A stretch of 64,000 nt of DNA from Phycicoccus jejuensis (GCF_000720925.1 NZ_JOEE01000007.1:62001-126000), one strand, 5' to 3'; numbered from the stretch's first letter, positions 1 to 8,132 are shown. The notes: a model not told the origin generated them from the letters alone. A program made the numbers and translations.

Positions 1-388
1 CGAACACCGCGTAGACCGGGCGCAGCCGCTCGCCGAGCAGCAATGCCGCGAGTGCGATGGCGATGAGCGGCTGGAGCTTCTGGAGCACCTGCGGCGTGAT
101 CGGGTCGCCGGTGCGGAAGGCCGCCGTGAACAGGGTCGTCGCGAGCGCCGACGACCCGGCGCCGATGACGACGACGCTCACCTTCGTGCGCAGGGACGTC
201 GTCCGCAGCCGCCGCAGCGCGGGCACGAGCCACGGCAGGGTGAGCACCACGAGGACGAGGTGCTCCCACAGGACGACGGCGAGGGCGGGGTACTCCGCGG
301 CGAGCGGTCCACGCCACAGCGAGGACAGGCCCCAGAGCGAGGCGGCGAGGGCGACGAGCCAGGTGCGGTCGGACGTCCGGTCGGTCAT
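1..388 (-). CDS. EamA/DMT-family membrane transporter, N-terminal part
   Basis: The reverse strand reads open from an ATG at 388 to the window edge, giving 129 residues of the N-terminal half; the rest lies outside. Hydrophobic stretches alternate with short basic loops (LVALAASLWGLSSL, LVLVVLTLPWLVPAL, VSVVVIGAGSSALATTLF), and the segment TPQVLQKLQPLIAIALAALL followed by GERL is the typical end of the first EamA repeat of drug/metabolite exporters. The substrate cannot be told. It is divergent from the carbamate kinase gene with about 200 bases between them. It could equally be scored as a RarD-like or YedA-like protein; the EamA fold is the safe level. Confidence 0.75.
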   Translation of the reverse strand, partial: MTDRTSDRTWLVALAASLWGLSSLWRGPLAAEYPALAVVLWEHLVLVVLTLPWLVPALRRLRTTSLRTKVSVVVIGAGSSALATTLFTAAFRTGDPITPQVLQKLQPLIAIALAALLLGERLRPVYAVF

Positions 389-474
389 GGACACAGCGTG
401 GACCACGCGCGCCCCGCGGCCACCACCGGCCCCGCGAGATGTCGAGGGACGAGACACCGGCGGTCGACGTCGGA

Positions 475-516
475 CTGCCAACGCCCGGCCCGCCCTTGGG
501 CAGAACCTGCCAACGC
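475..516. promoter_or_regulatory. Direct repeat CTGCCAACGC, possible operator pair
   Basis: CTGCCAACGC occurs at 475-484 and again at 507-516, a spacing of 32 bases (about three helical turns). The second copy is also the right arm of an imperfect palindrome TTGGGCAG-AAC-CTGCCAA. It sits just upstream of the carbamate kinase promoter, so a dimeric regulator is plausible; no regulator gene is adjacent. Confidence 0.35.
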
Positions 517-536
517 GGGGCCGCGTCCCGGCTCCC

Positions 537-542
537 TAGGGT
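537..542 (+). promoter_or_regulatory. Possible -10 box TAGGGT before arcC
   Basis: TAGGGT lies 47 bases before the carbamate kinase ATG, leaving room for a normal leader and the purine-rich site GGGAGCGAGG ahead of the start. Confidence 0.4.
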
Positions 543-589
543 CGGTCTCCCGGGCACCCCGTCCGGCGGATCAGGGAGCGAGGTGACGG

Positions 590-1525
590 ATGCGGGTCCT
601 CCTGGCCCTCGGCGGCAACGCGATGACCGGCCCCGACGGCAGCGCGACCCCCGCCGCGCAGATCGCCGCGGTGACCGAGGCGATGGGCGCCGCCGCCCGC
701 CTCGTCGCGGCCGGCCACGAGGTCGTCGTCACGCACGGCAACGGCCCGCAGGTCGGCAACCTGCTCGTCAAGAACGAGCTCGCCGCCCACGTCGTCCCGC
801 CGGTGCCGCTGGACTGGTGCGGCGCCCAGACGCAGGGGACCCTCGGCTTCACGATCCTCGACGCGCTCGACGCCGCCCTCGCCGCCGCGGGCACCCCGCG
901 GCCCGTCGCGGCCCTCGTCACCCGCACGCTCGTCGACCGCGAGGACCCCGGCTTCACGCACCCCACGAAGCCGGTCGGCCGCTACGTCGACGCCGACGCG
1001 GCCCGGCGCATGGTCGAGCACGGCCAGGTGTGGGAGGACCGCGGCGAGCGCGGCTGGCGGCGGGTCGTCGCCAGCCCCGAGCCGCTCGAGGTCCTCGACG
1101 TCCCGGCCGCCCGCACGCTCCTCGACGCCGGCTACGTCGTCGTCACGGCCGGCGGCGGCGGCATCCCCGTCGTCCGCGACGCCGACGGCACCCTGCGCGG
1201 CGTCGAGGCCGTCATCGACAAGGACCTCACCGCCGCGCTGCTCGCCCGCTCGCTCGGCGCCGACGTCCTCGTCATCGCCACCGACGTCGACCACGCCGCG
1301 GTCGGCTTCGGCACCCCGCAGCAGCGCGACCTCGGCCGGGTCACCCTCTCCGAGCTGCACGACCTCGCCGCCACCGGCGAGTTCGCGTCCGGCTCGATGG
1401 GCCCCAAGGTCGAGGCCGTCTCGCGCTTCGTCGCCGCCGGAGGACCGCGCGGCGTCATCACCTCGCTCACCCACATCACCGACGCCGTCGACGGCGGCTT
1501 CGGCACCGTCGTCGAACCCGACTGA
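590..1525 (+). CDS. arcC: Carbamate kinase
   Basis: This 311-residue protein has full family length and matches amino-acid-kinase-fold carbamate kinase: an N-terminal VLLALGGNAM nucleotide loop, HGNGPQVGNLL, the PVPLDWCGAQTQG segment, a VTAGGGGIPVV turn near residue 185 and FASGSMGPKVEA near the end. The enzyme interconverts carbamoyl phosphate plus ADP with carbamate plus ATP in the cytoplasm. Here it is not beside arginine deiminase genes; the next gene, 12 bases on, is a ring-opening amidohydrolase, so the pair is probably one operon using carbamate released from a cyclic ureide. That role is inferred; the enzyme identity is firm. The ATG at 590 has a purine-rich RBS 8 bases upstream. Confidence 0.93.
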   Translation: MRVLLALGGNAMTGPDGSATPAAQIAAVTEAMGAAARLVAAGHEVVVTHGNGPQVGNLLVKNELAAHVVPPVPLDWCGAQTQGTLGFTILDALDAALAAAGTPRPVAALVTRTLVDREDPGFTHPTKPVGRYVDADAARRMVEHGQVWEDRGERGWRRVVASPEPLEVLDVPAARTLLDAGYVVVTAGGGGIPVVRDADGTLRGVEAVIDKDLTAALLARSLGADVLVIATDVDHAAVGFGTPQQRDLGRVTLSELHDLAATGEFASGSMGPKVEAVSRFVAAGGPRGVITSLTHITDAVDGGFGTVVEPD

Positions 1526-1537
1526 GAGGAACATCCC

Positions 1538-2665
1538 GTGCCCGACGCCATCGAGGTCCGCAAGGTCCCGCTGCACACCGTCTCCGACGCCTCCGAGCTC
1601 GGCAAGCTCATCGACGCCGGCGTCATGGAGGCCGGCCGCGTCATCGCCGTCATCGGGAAGACCGAGGGCAACGGCGGGGTCAACGACTACACGCGCATCA
1701 TCGCCGACCGCGCCTTCCGCGAGATCCTCGTCGAGAAGGGCGCCGACCCGGCCAAGGTCAAGGAGATCCCGATCGTCTGGTCGGGCGGCACCGACGGCGT
1801 CATCAGCCCCCACGCCACCGTCTTCGCGACCGTCCCCGCCGAGCAGGCGCCGCAGACCGACGAGCCGCGCCTCACCGTCGGCTTCGCGATGAGCGAGCAG
1901 CTGGCCCCCGAGGAGATCGGCTACCTGCCGATGGTCGAGAAGGTCGCCGCCGCGGTCAAGGTCGCGATGGAGCGGGCCGGCATCACCGACCCGGCCGACG
2001 TCCACTACGTCCAGACGAAGACGCCGCTGCTCACCATCCACACGATCCGCGACGCGAAGTCCCGCGGCCAGAAGGTCTGGACCGAGCACACGCACGAGTC
2101 GATGGACCTCTCCAACGGCTGCACCGCGCTCGGCATCGCCGTCGCCCTCGGCGAGATCGAGATGCCGACCGACGCCGACGTGATGCACAACCGCGACCTG
2201 TACTCCTCGGTCGCGTCCTGCTCCTCGGGCGTCGAGCTCGACCAGGCGCAGGTCGTCGTCGTCGGCAACGCCCGCGGGGTCGGCGGTCGCTACCGCATCG
2301 GCCACTCGGTGATGAACGACGCGCTCGACCAGGACGGCATCTGGGCCGCGATCAAGGACGCCGGGCTCGACCTGCCCGAGCGCCCGCACCGCAGCGACCT
2401 CGGCGGCCGCCTCGTCAACGTCTTCCTCAAATGCGAGGCGAGCCAGGACGGCACCGTCCAGGGCCGCCGCAACGCGATGCTCGACGACTCGGACGTGCAC
2501 TGGCACCGCCAGATCAAGTCCTGCGTCGGCGGCGTCACCGCGTCGGTCACCGGCGACCCGGCCGTGTTCGTCTCCGTCTCGGCCGCCCACCAGGGCCCCG
2601 AGGGCGGCGGCCCGGTCGCGGCGATCATCGACCTCGGCGACGAGCCCACCGGCTACCGCGCCTGA
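1538..2665 (+). CDS. Ring-opening amidohydrolase (cyanuric acid amidohydrolase/barbiturase family)
   Basis: The 375-residue product, started by GTG 12 bases after arcC, has the three-fold repeat of the AtzD/TrzD/barbiturase family. Each repeat supplies a lysine and a serine: GKTEGNG with SGGTDG, QTKTPLL with SSVASCSSG, and LKCEASQDG with [12 protein letters not shown]. In this family one Ser-Lys dyad opens a cyanurate-like or barbiturate ring. No biuret hydrolase, allophanate hydrolase or ureidomalonase is visible nearby, so the usual downstream routes are absent here, and the substrate (cyanuric acid, barbiturate or another cyclic ureide) cannot be chosen from sequence alone. A strong hairpin follows the stop codon. 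Family assignment is secure, substrate open. Confidence 0.88.
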   Translation: MPDAIEVRKVPLHTVSDASELGKLIDAGVMEAGRVIAVIGKTEGNGGVNDYTRIIADRAFREILVEKGADPAKVKEIPIVWSGGTDGVISPHATVFATVPAEQAPQTDEPRLTVGFAMSEQLAPEEIGYLPMVEKVAAAVKVAMERAGITDPADVHYVQTKTPLLTIHTIRDAKSRGQKVWTEHTHESMDLSNGCTALGIAVALGEIEMPTDADVMHNRDLYSSVASCSSGVELDQAQVVVVGNARGVGGRYRIGHSVMNDALDQDGIWAAIKDAGLDLPERPHRSDLGGRLVNVFLKCEASQDGTVQGRRNAMLDDSDVHWHRQIKSCVGGVTASVTGDPAVFVSVSAAHQGPEGGGPVAAIIDLGDEPTGYRA

Positions 2666-2680
2666 CGCACCCCCGGACCG

Positions 2681-2716
2681 GAGCCGGCCCTGCACCCCCT
2701 ACGGCAGGGCCGGCTC
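2681..2716 (+). terminator. Hairpin terminator after the ring-opening amidohydrolase
   Basis: Perfect 12-bp arms GAGCCGGCCCTG (2681-2692) and CAGGGCCGGCTC (2705-2716) form a GC-rich hairpin 15 bases past the stop, without a T-run. Further pairing (CCGGAC with GTCCGG) lies outside. It separates the arcC-amidohydrolase pair from the next two genes. Confidence 0.6.
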
Positions 2717-2771
2717 CTGCACGTCCGGGGCGCTGACGCATGACCGGGGACGGATGGGGTACCGGCCGCGG

Positions 2772-3551
2772 GTGAGCCACACCGCATCCTCGCCGTCCCC
2801 CACCCCTCCCCCGGCGCCCCCGCCCGGGCTGCTCGACCCCTCGCGCGCCGACGAGCTCGCCACCGCCCCGGACACCGCCGTCATCGACGCCCTCGCCGAG
2901 ATGGTCGCCCACCCCGAGTACCCCTGTCTGGGAGCCCGGTCGGTGTTCCGTCGGGATGCCGTCACTCCGCACGTCCTCGACGACCTGACCGACGACCGGC
3001 CCGGCGGGTCGCTCGACGAGCTGGGCCGGCGGCTGCGGTCGTTCGCGGCCGCCGCCGACCCCGACGGGGACCTCGTCTCGTTCGTCGTCTGCTTCCGGGG
3101 GCCGCGGGCCGACGAGCGCGGCTTCGAGGAGCAGCTGTGGGCGGCGCTGCGCCACCTGCACGCCCAGGACGACCGGCCCTGGCCCGGCCACGTCGCGGCC
3201 GACCCCGGCGACCCGCACTTCGCCTTCAGCCACGGCGGCACCCCGTTCTTCGTCGTCGGCCTGCACCCCGGCGCCTCCCGCATCGCGCGCCGCGCGCCCG
3301 TGCCGACCCTCGTCTTCAACCTGCACGACCAGTTCGAGCGCCTGCGGGCCGACGGCCGCTACCAGCGGATGCGTGACACCATCCGACGACGGGACACCGA
3401 CCTCCAGGGTGGCGTCAACCCGATGGTCGCCGACCACGGCACGGCGTCCGAGGCCCGCCAGTACTCCGGCCGCGCCGTGCCCGCCGACTGGACCCCGCCC
3501 TTCGCCCCGCACTCCACCCCGCAGCCCGCCCCCGTCGAGGAGCCCGCATGA
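2772..3551 (+). CDS. YqcI/YcgG family protein, GntA-like heme-dependent N-oxygenase
   Basis: About 259 residues. After a proline-rich leader come the family hallmarks: YPCLGARSVFRRD, LVSFVVCFRGPR, FEEQLWAALRHLHAQD, then FAFSHGGTPFFVVGLHPGASR near residue 150 and FNLHDQFERLR. YqcI/YcgG proteins include GntA, a heme-dependent enzyme that N-hydroxylates a guanidino compound in guanitoxin biosynthesis; the HGG and GLHP histidines are candidate heme ligands. The true substrate here is unknown. GTG at 2772 is preferred because it removes an odd Gly-Tyr-Arg leader, but ATG at 2754 is possible. Its stop overlaps the next start by four bases (ATGA), so it is translated with the DUF1989 gene. Confidence 0.72.
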   Translation: MSHTASSPSPTPPPAPPPGLLDPSRADELATAPDTAVIDALAEMVAHPEYPCLGARSVFRRDAVTPHVLDDLTDDRPGGSLDELGRRLRSFAAAADPDGDLVSFVVCFRGPRADERGFEEQLWAALRHLHAQDDRPWPGHVAADPGDPHFAFSHGGTPFFVVGLHPGASRIARRAPVPTLVFNLHDQFERLRADGRYQRMRDTIRRRDTDLQGGVNPMVADHGTASEARQYSGRAVPADWTPPFAPHSTPQPAPVEEPA

Positions 3552-4222
3552 ACCCCGCCCGCACCCGCTTCCCCCGTGCCTCCGCGCCGCCGCCGTACGC
3601 CGGCGGGGTCGACGGCCCCGCGGACGGGTGGCACCGCATCGGCCCGCAGACCGGCGTGGCCGTCGAGCTCGCGCCCGGTGACCGGCTGACCCTCCTCGAC
3701 CCGTGCGGCGAGCAGGTGAGCGACCTCTACCTCGTGCGGTCCGACGACGTCGCGGAGCAGTTCTCGTCCGGCCGGACGACGGACTTCGGCAACAGCATCT
3801 ACGTCTCGACCGGCTCGATGCTCTGGAGCAACCGCTCGGGCATCCTCGCCGAGGTCGTCGACGACACGGTCGGGGTCCACGACCTCACCCTCACCCCGTG
3901 CAGCCAGGCGACCTTCGACGTCCTCTACCCCGAGTTCGACGGCGCCCCGCACCCCAGCTGCTTCGCGAACATCGTCGGCGCCCTCGAGCCGTACGGGGTC
4001 GACGCGGACCGGGTCGGGGTGACGCTCAACGTGTTCATGGACGTCTGGACCGACGAGCGCGGTGAGCTGCACATCGACCCGCCGCCGACCCGTCCGGGCG
4101 ACCGCTTCACCATCGAGGCGCGCGAGCCGCTCGTCGCCGCCGTCACCGCCTGCTCGGCGGAGAAGTCGAACAACGGCCGCTGCACCCCCATCGACTACTG
4201 CGTCGACGCCGCCCCCCGCTGA
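3548..4222 (+). CDS. DUF1989 / urea carboxylase-associated family protein
   Basis: The 224-residue product is a full-length DUF1989 protein: LAPGDRLTLLDPCGEQVSDL, a central FGNSIYVSTGSMLWSNRSGI, CSQATFDVLYPE, HPSCFANI, then NVFMDVWTDERGEL and the terminal AEKSNNGRCTPIDY with its conserved Asn and Cys. Members of this family act on one-carbon nitrogen compounds; paired relatives serve as carboxyguanidine deiminase in guanidine breakdown. Only one such gene is present, whereas that enzyme uses two subunits, so a different reaction is likely. ATGA overlap with the YqcI/YcgG gene says the two products work together, and a hairpin follows. Confidence 0.85.
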   Translation: MNPARTRFPRASAPPPYAGGVDGPADGWHRIGPQTGVAVELAPGDRLTLLDPCGEQVSDLYLVRSDDVAEQFSSGRTTDFGNSIYVSTGSMLWSNRSGILAEVVDDTVGVHDLTLTPCSQATFDVLYPEFDGAPHPSCFANIVGALEPYGVDADRVGVTLNVFMDVWTDERGELHIDPPPTRPGDRFTIEAREPLVAAVTACSAEKSNNGRCTPIDYCVDAAPR

Positions 4223-4256
4223 CCCGCGACTCCCCCTCTCTCTCCCGCCCCCCTTT

Positions 4257-4310
4257 CGCGAACGCGTGTGGAACCGCCGGGGAAGCCCGGCGGTTTCACA
4301 CGCGTTCGCG
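4257..4310 (+). terminator. Long hairpin, copy 1 of family CGCGAACGCG
   Basis: 24-base arms (4257-4280 and 4287-4310) pair with a single G:T mismatch around a six-base loop. The arms begin CGCGAACGCGTGTG. A second copy lies at 5011-5064, after the next gene. Position after the DUF1989 stop suits a terminator. Confidence 0.6.
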
Positions 4311-4383
4311 GAGGAGCGGGGCTCGGGGTCGGTCGAACGGACGGTCGGAGTCGGAGCGGCTGCGGCGCCCGCGGCCGTCCGAC

Positions 4384-4389
4384 GATGCT
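4384..4389 (+). promoter_or_regulatory. Leaderless -10 box GATGCT
   Basis: GATGCT ends 7 bases before GTG 4397, leaving no space for an RBS. Confidence 0.4.
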
Positions 4390-4396
4390 GGCGCGC

Positions 4397-4978
4397 GTGA
4401 CGACCACCTCAGGCCCTCAGCCGATGTCATCCGGGACGCCGCAGCCTGCGAGCACCCTGCGCCGCACCCGGCCGCCGCACGTCCCGGTGGCGCCGCCGGC
4501 CGTCACCGTGCGGCCGGCCTCCGCGAGGACCCTGCGCCACGTCGTGCTCGGGGTGGTCGCGTTCTTCGCCGGCGGCGCCTTCGGTCTGCCGGCGGCGACC
4601 CGCGGGCTGGACCCGACGGCGGGTACCGCGGTCGGGATGGGCGCCATGGTCCTGGCCGCGCTGGGTGTGGTCCTGCTCGTCCGACGGTGGGGGCGCTCGC
4701 TCGTGGCGGAGATCGAGCTCGGCTACACGACATCGCGTCCCCGGTCCGCCGCGTGGTGGTGGGGCCACGGCCCGCGGCGCGGTCGCTCGGTCGACTGGGA
4801 CCTCTCGGGCCTCTGGTACCTCCGGCCGTCCGGGGAGGTCCGGGCCGCTCCCCTGCCGACACCGCTCCCGGCCGGCTGGTACACCTCGCCCCGTGACCCC
4901 GCCCGGCTGGAGCTCTGGACCGGGTGCCAGTGGAGCGGGCTCCTCGGCGCACGGACGGACGGTCTCCTCCCGCTCTGA
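4397..4978 (+). CDS. Small membrane protein with DUF2510-like C-terminus
   Basis: About 193 residues from GTG 4397. Two hydrophobic segments follow a basic N-terminus (LRHVVLGVVAFFAGGAFGL and AVGMGAMVLAALGVVLLV), then a cytoplasmic Trp-rich tail. The end reads PAGWYTSPRDPARLELWTG then WSGLLG, resembling the DUF2510 signature PAGWYPDP...RYWDG..WT common in actinobacterial membrane proteins. Function unknown. The gene stands alone between two near-identical hairpins. Upstream in-frame ATGs at 4268 and 4385 exist, but the first lies inside the hairpin and is unlikely. Confidence 0.7.
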   Translation: MTTTSGPQPMSSGTPQPASTLRRTRPPHVPVAPPAVTVRPASARTLRHVVLGVVAFFAGGAFGLPAATRGLDPTAGTAVGMGAMVLAALGVVLLVRRWGRSLVAEIELGYTTSRPRSAAWWWGHGPRRGRSVDWDLSGLWYLRPSGEVRAAPLPTPLPAGWYTSPRDPARLELWTGCQWSGLLGARTDGLLPL

Positions 4979-5010
4979 CTCCCCGCCCTCTCCGACGCCC
5001 ACGCCCCTCC

Positions 5011-5064
5011 CGCGAACGCGTGTGAAACCGCCGGGCCTCCCCGGCGGTTTCACACGCGTTCGCG
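5011..5064 (+). terminator. Long hairpin, copy 2 of family CGCGAACGCG
   Basis: Perfect 24-base arms (5011-5034, 5041-5064) around a six-base loop, almost identical to the hairpin at 4257-4310. It follows the DUF2510-like gene and precedes the FNT promoter. Confidence 0.65.
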
Positions 5065-5090
5065 GGGGGTCGGCAGGGGGCCGGGGGCGG

Positions 5091-5096
5091 TAGGTT
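5091..5096 (+). promoter_or_regulatory. Leaderless -10 box TAGGTT
   Basis: TAGGTT ends 6 bases before the GTG of the FNT gene. Confidence 0.55.
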
Positions 5097-5102
5097 CCGG
5101 TC

Positions 5103-5894
5103 GTGGACACCGCCGAGGAGCAGCCCGACGAGGAGATCGACGAGGCCTTCGAGCGACTGCTCGAGGAGGGGCGCGACCGGCTGGAGCGACCGATCTGGAC
5201 GTTGCTGCCGACCGGCCTGCTCGGCGGCATCGACGTCGGCGTCGGCATCCTCGCCTACCTCGTCGTCAAGCACGAGACGGGCAGCCAGCTGCTCGCCGCG
5301 CTCGCGTTCTCGGTCGGGTTCGTGGCGCTGCTCCTCGCGCGCAGCGAGCTGTTCACCGAGAACTTCCTCGTGCCCGTGACCACGGCAGTCGCCGAGAAGG
5401 GCAACTGGGGCCGGCTGCTGCGCCTGTGGGTCGTCACGCTCCTGACGAACGTCGCCGGCGGCGCGGTCATCATCTGGGTCATCCTCGTCGCCCGGCCCGA
5501 CCTCGCCGAGGTGACCCGCGAGACGGGCGAGCACTACGCCGAGCTGGGCATCAGCGCCAAGAGCTTCATGCTCGCCGTGCTCGGCGGCCTCGTCATCACC
5601 CTGATGACCCGGATGCAGAACAGCACCGACAGCATGGGCGTCAAGATCGTCCCCGCGATCCTCTTCAGCGCGGTGCTCGTCGGCGCCGAGCTCTTCCACG
5701 CCGTGCTCGACCAGATCCTCATCATCGGTGCGGCGATCGCGGGCTCCGACATCACGATCGGGCAGTTCCTCACCGCGCTCGTGTGGGCGAGCCTCGGCAA
5801 CGTCGTCGGGGGCGTCGGCTTCGTGACGTTCCTGCGGCTCGTGCGCTCCGCGCCGCGGGTCGAGGTCGAGCGCGAGCGGTCGGCGACGACCTGA
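5103..5894 (+). CDS. Formate/nitrite transporter (FNT) family channel
   Basis: The 263-residue product has six hydrophobic segments and the FNT pattern: an acidic cytoplasmic N-terminus, GIDVGVGILAYLV, FALLLARSELFTENFLVPV (the ARSELFTEN loop is characteristic), NVAGGAVIIWVIL, and LGNVVGGVGFVTFL near the C-terminus. FNT channels move formate, nitrite or hydrosulfide across the membrane; the long acidic N-terminus with EEIDEAFERLLEEG marks the FdhC/YfdC-like branch whose substrate is uncertain. It is monocistronic, starting at a leaderless GTG and converging on purH with a 39-base gap. Confidence 0.88.
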   Translation: MDTAEEQPDEEIDEAFERLLEEGRDRLERPIWTLLPTGLLGGIDVGVGILAYLVVKHETGSQLLAALAFSVGFVALLLARSELFTENFLVPVTTAVAEKGNWGRLLRLWVVTLLTNVAGGAVIIWVILVARPDLAEVTRETGEHYAELGISAKSFMLAVLGGLVITLMTRMQNSTDSMGVKIVPAILFSAVLVGAELFHAVLDQILIIGAAIAGSDITIGQFLTALVWASLGNVVGGVGFVTFLRLVRSAPRVEVERERSATT

Positions 5895-5933
5895 CCCGCG
5901 CCCGCCCCCACCCGCGGCCGGGCGCGCGACCCG

Positions 5934-7559
5934 TCAGTGCGCGAAGTGGCGGGTGCCGGTGAAGTACATCGTCACGCCGGCGGCCTGCGCGGCGGCGACG
6001 ACCTCGGGGTCGCGCATCGAGCCGCCGGGCGCCACGACCGCGCGGACGCCGGCGTCGAGCAACACCTGGAGGCCGTCGGCGAACGGGAAGAACGCGTCCG
6101 ACGCCGCGACCGAGCCGCGCGCCCGCTGCGCCCCCGCGCGGGTCACCGCGAGGTGGCAGGAGTCGACCCGGTTGACCTGGCCCATGCCGATGCCGACGGA
6201 CGCGCCGTCCTTGGCGAGGAGGATGGCGTTGGACTTGACCGCGCGCACCGCCCGCCACGCGAACTGGAGGTCGGTCAGCGTGCGCTCGTCGGCGGCGTCG
6301 CCGGACACCAGGCGCCAGTGCGCGGCGTCGTCGCCGCCGGTCGTGGCGCCCTCGTCGTCGCGGACCACGGCGTCGACCGCGTCGCGGACCTGCAGGAGCA
6401 CACCGCCGGAGACGGCGCGGAACTCGACCGGGTCGCTGAAGCGCTCGACGCCCTCGGGCAGGCGCAGCAGCCGGCGGTTCTTCTTCTCGCGGAGGATCTC
6501 GAGGGCGTCGTCGTCGAACGCCGGCGCGACGATCACCTCGCTGAAGACGTCGTTCGTCGCCAGCGCCATCTCGCGGGTCACCGGGCGGTTGGTCGCGATG
6601 ATGCCGCCGAAGGCCGACACCGGGTCGCAGTCGTGCGCGGCGGTGTACGCCTCGGCGACCGTCTCGCCGACCGCGATGCCGCACGGGTTGGCGTGCTTGA
6701 TGATCGCGACCGTCGGCTGGTCGCCGTGGTCGTACGCGGCGCGCAGCGCGGCGTCGGCGTCGACGTAGTTGTTGTACGACATCTCCTTGCCGGCCAGCTG
6801 CTCGGACTGCGCCAGGCCGGGCCGCCAGTGCGTGTAGAGCGCGGCGCGCTGGTGCGGGTTCTCGCCGTAGCGCAGGACCGCGGACTTCTTCCAGGTCGCG
6901 CCGGTCCACGCCGGGAAGCCGGTGCCGTCCGAGGTGTCCGCGTAGGCGTTGCCCATCCAGGAGGCGACGGCGACGTCGTAGCTCGCGGTGTGCGCGAACG
7001 CCTCGGCCGCGAGGCGCTTGCGCTGCTCGAGGGTGAAGCCGCCGGAGCGCACCGCCTCGAGGGCGACGCCGTAGGCCGCGGGGTCGGTGACGACGGCGAC
7101 GCTCGGGTGGTTCTTCGCGGCCGCGCGGACCATCGAGGGACCGCCGATGTCGATCTGCTCCACGCACTCGTCGGGCGTCGCGCCGGAGGCCACGGTCTCG
7201 CGGAAGGGGTAGAGGTTGACGACGACGAGCTCGAACGCCTCGACGCCGAGGTCCTCGAGCTGCGCGAGGTGGTCGGGCTTGCGCGTGTCGGCGAGCAGGC
7301 CGGCGTGGACGCGCGGGTGGAGGGTCTTGACGCGGCCCTCGAGGCACTCGGGGAAGCCGGTCAGCTCCTCGACACGCGTGACGGGCAGGCCCAGCGACTC
7401 GATGAGCGCGGCGCTGCCGCCGGTCGAGACGAGCGTGACGCCGGCGTCGTGCAGGCCCTGCACGAGCTCGGGCAGGCCAGTCTTGTCGTAGACGGAGACG
7501 AGGGCGCGACGCACGGGGCGGACGTCCTGGGTCGGGCCGGGGGCGGAGACGGATGCCAT
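5934..7559 (-). CDS. purH: Bifunctional AICAR formyltransferase/IMP cyclohydrolase
   Basis: The 541-residue product makes the last two steps of IMP synthesis. Residues ~18-160 are the IMP cyclohydrolase domain ([41 protein letters not shown]); the rest is the transformylase domain with [21 protein letters not shown] (Lys-His pair) and the terminal TGTRHFAH. The gene is the last of the minus-strand DUF6350-purN-PPOX-purH series but has its own promoter and a ZTP riboswitch in the 5' leader, so it is controlled by the purine intermediate ZTP/ZMP, which this enzyme consumes. ATG at 7559 sits behind an AGGAGCC site. Confidence 0.97.
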   Translation of the reverse strand: MASVSAPGPTQDVRPVRRALVSVYDKTGLPELVQGLHDAGVTLVSTGGSAALIESLGLPVTRVEELTGFPECLEGRVKTLHPRVHAGLLADTRKPDHLAQLEDLGVEAFELVVVNLYPFRETVASGATPDECVEQIDIGGPSMVRAAAKNHPSVAVVTDPAAYGVALEAVRSGGFTLEQRKRLAAEAFAHTASYDVAVASWMGNAYADTSDGTGFPAWTGATWKKSAVLRYGENPHQRAALYTHWRPGLAQSEQLAGKEMSYNNYVDADAALRAAYDHGDQPTVAIIKHANPCGIAVGETVAEAYTAAHDCDPVSAFGGIIATNRPVTREMALATNDVFSEVIVAPAFDDDALEILREKKNRRLLRLPEGVERFSDPVEFRAVSGGVLLQVRDAVDAVVRDDEGATTGGDDAAHWRLVSGDAADERTLTDLQFAWRAVRAVKSNAILLAKDGASVGIGMGQVNRVDSCHLAVTRAGAQRARGSVAASDAFFPFADGLQVLLDAGVRAVVAPGGSMRDPEVVAAAQAAGVTMYFTGTRHFAH

Positions 7560-7589
7560 GGAGGGCTCCTCGGGGTCGACGGGGTCGGT

Positions 7590-7664
7590 CCCGGAGCACC
7601 CAGGCGGGCGATGCCCCGACTGCAGACTTCCCGGTGGTGACCCACCCGCGCCAGTCGTCGTCGG
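7590..7664 (-). promoter_or_regulatory. ZTP (pfl) riboswitch upstream of purH
   Basis: Read on the minus strand, the leader contains in order ACTGGCG (7650s), GGTGGGTCACCACCGGGAAG, and CCCGCCTGGGTGCT just before purH. These match the conserved blocks of the ZTP aptamer: the ACUGG strand, the hairpin ending ACCGGG, and the GCCUGGG pseudoknot element. ZTP riboswitches commonly control purine and folate genes in actinobacteria. Binding of ZMP/ZTP, which accumulates when 10-formyl-THF is low, would raise purH expression. Confidence 0.82.
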
Positions 7665-7666
7665 CC

Positions 7667-7672
7667 ACTCTA
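7667..7672 (-). promoter_or_regulatory. -10 box TAGAGT for the purH leader
   Basis: TAGAGT on the minus strand ends just before the aptamer, placing the transcript start at about 7660, at the 5' edge of the riboswitch. Confidence 0.5.
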
Positions 7673-7706
7673 GCCAGCGTCGACGGCGGCCCCCAAACGC
7701 TCCCGG

Positions 7707-8132
7707 TCAGCGGGCGTAGGGCGACGGGGGCAGCGGGTCGGGCCAGGAGCCACCGAGCACCCGGTCCACGTCGAGGACGACGACGACCCGCTCGGGGTTC
7801 GGCCGGGGCGGTCGGTACCGGACGGCGTAGCGCTCCTCGGCGTCGCGGACGGCGTCGGCGTCCTCGAGCACCCGGGTCGTCCCCTCGAAGGTGACCCACC
7901 GCCGCCCCTCGTGCTGGGTGAGCGACGCGCGACGTCCGGCCCGCGCCTGGACGACCTTGGCGCTCGAGCGCGCGGCGATGACCCGGGCGACGAGCAGCTC
8001 CTCGTCCCAGGTGAAGCCGACGGGCACGCTGTGCGGGCTGCCGTCGCGGCGCAGCGTCGTCAGGGTCGCGAGGTGGCGTTCGCGGAGGAAGGCAAGGACG
8101 TTCGGCGCGAGCGCGTCGGGGGTCAGCGCCAC
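7707..8132 (-). CDS. PPOX-class (F420-dependent) oxidoreductase
   Basis: About 141 residues from GTG 8132. The split-barrel flavin/F420-binding fold is recognisable: HLATLTTLRRDGSPHSVPVG near residue 18, a central ARSSAKVVQARAGRRASL strand, GRRWVTFEGTTRVLEDADAV and a terminal RVVVVLDVDRVLGG. Actinobacterial members of this pyridoxamine-phosphate-oxidase-like class mostly use F420 and reduce unknown substrates. Its start overlaps the purN stop by 10 bases, so it is probably co-translated, although a purine role is not implied by the family. Confidence 0.82.
   Translation of the reverse strand: MALTPDALAPNVLAFLRERHLATLTTLRRDGSPHSVPVGFTWDEELLVARVIAARSSAKVVQARAGRRASLTQHEGRRWVTFEGTTRVLEDADAVRDAEERYAVRYRPPRPNPERVVVVLDVDRVLGGSWPDPLPPSPYAR

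Noticed and set aside
439..2736. A 765-residue frame overlapping arcC and the amidohydrolase on the same strand
   Set aside because: It is an Arg/Pro/Gly-only shadow of two genes with clear catalytic motifs; GC-rich third positions keep other frames open.
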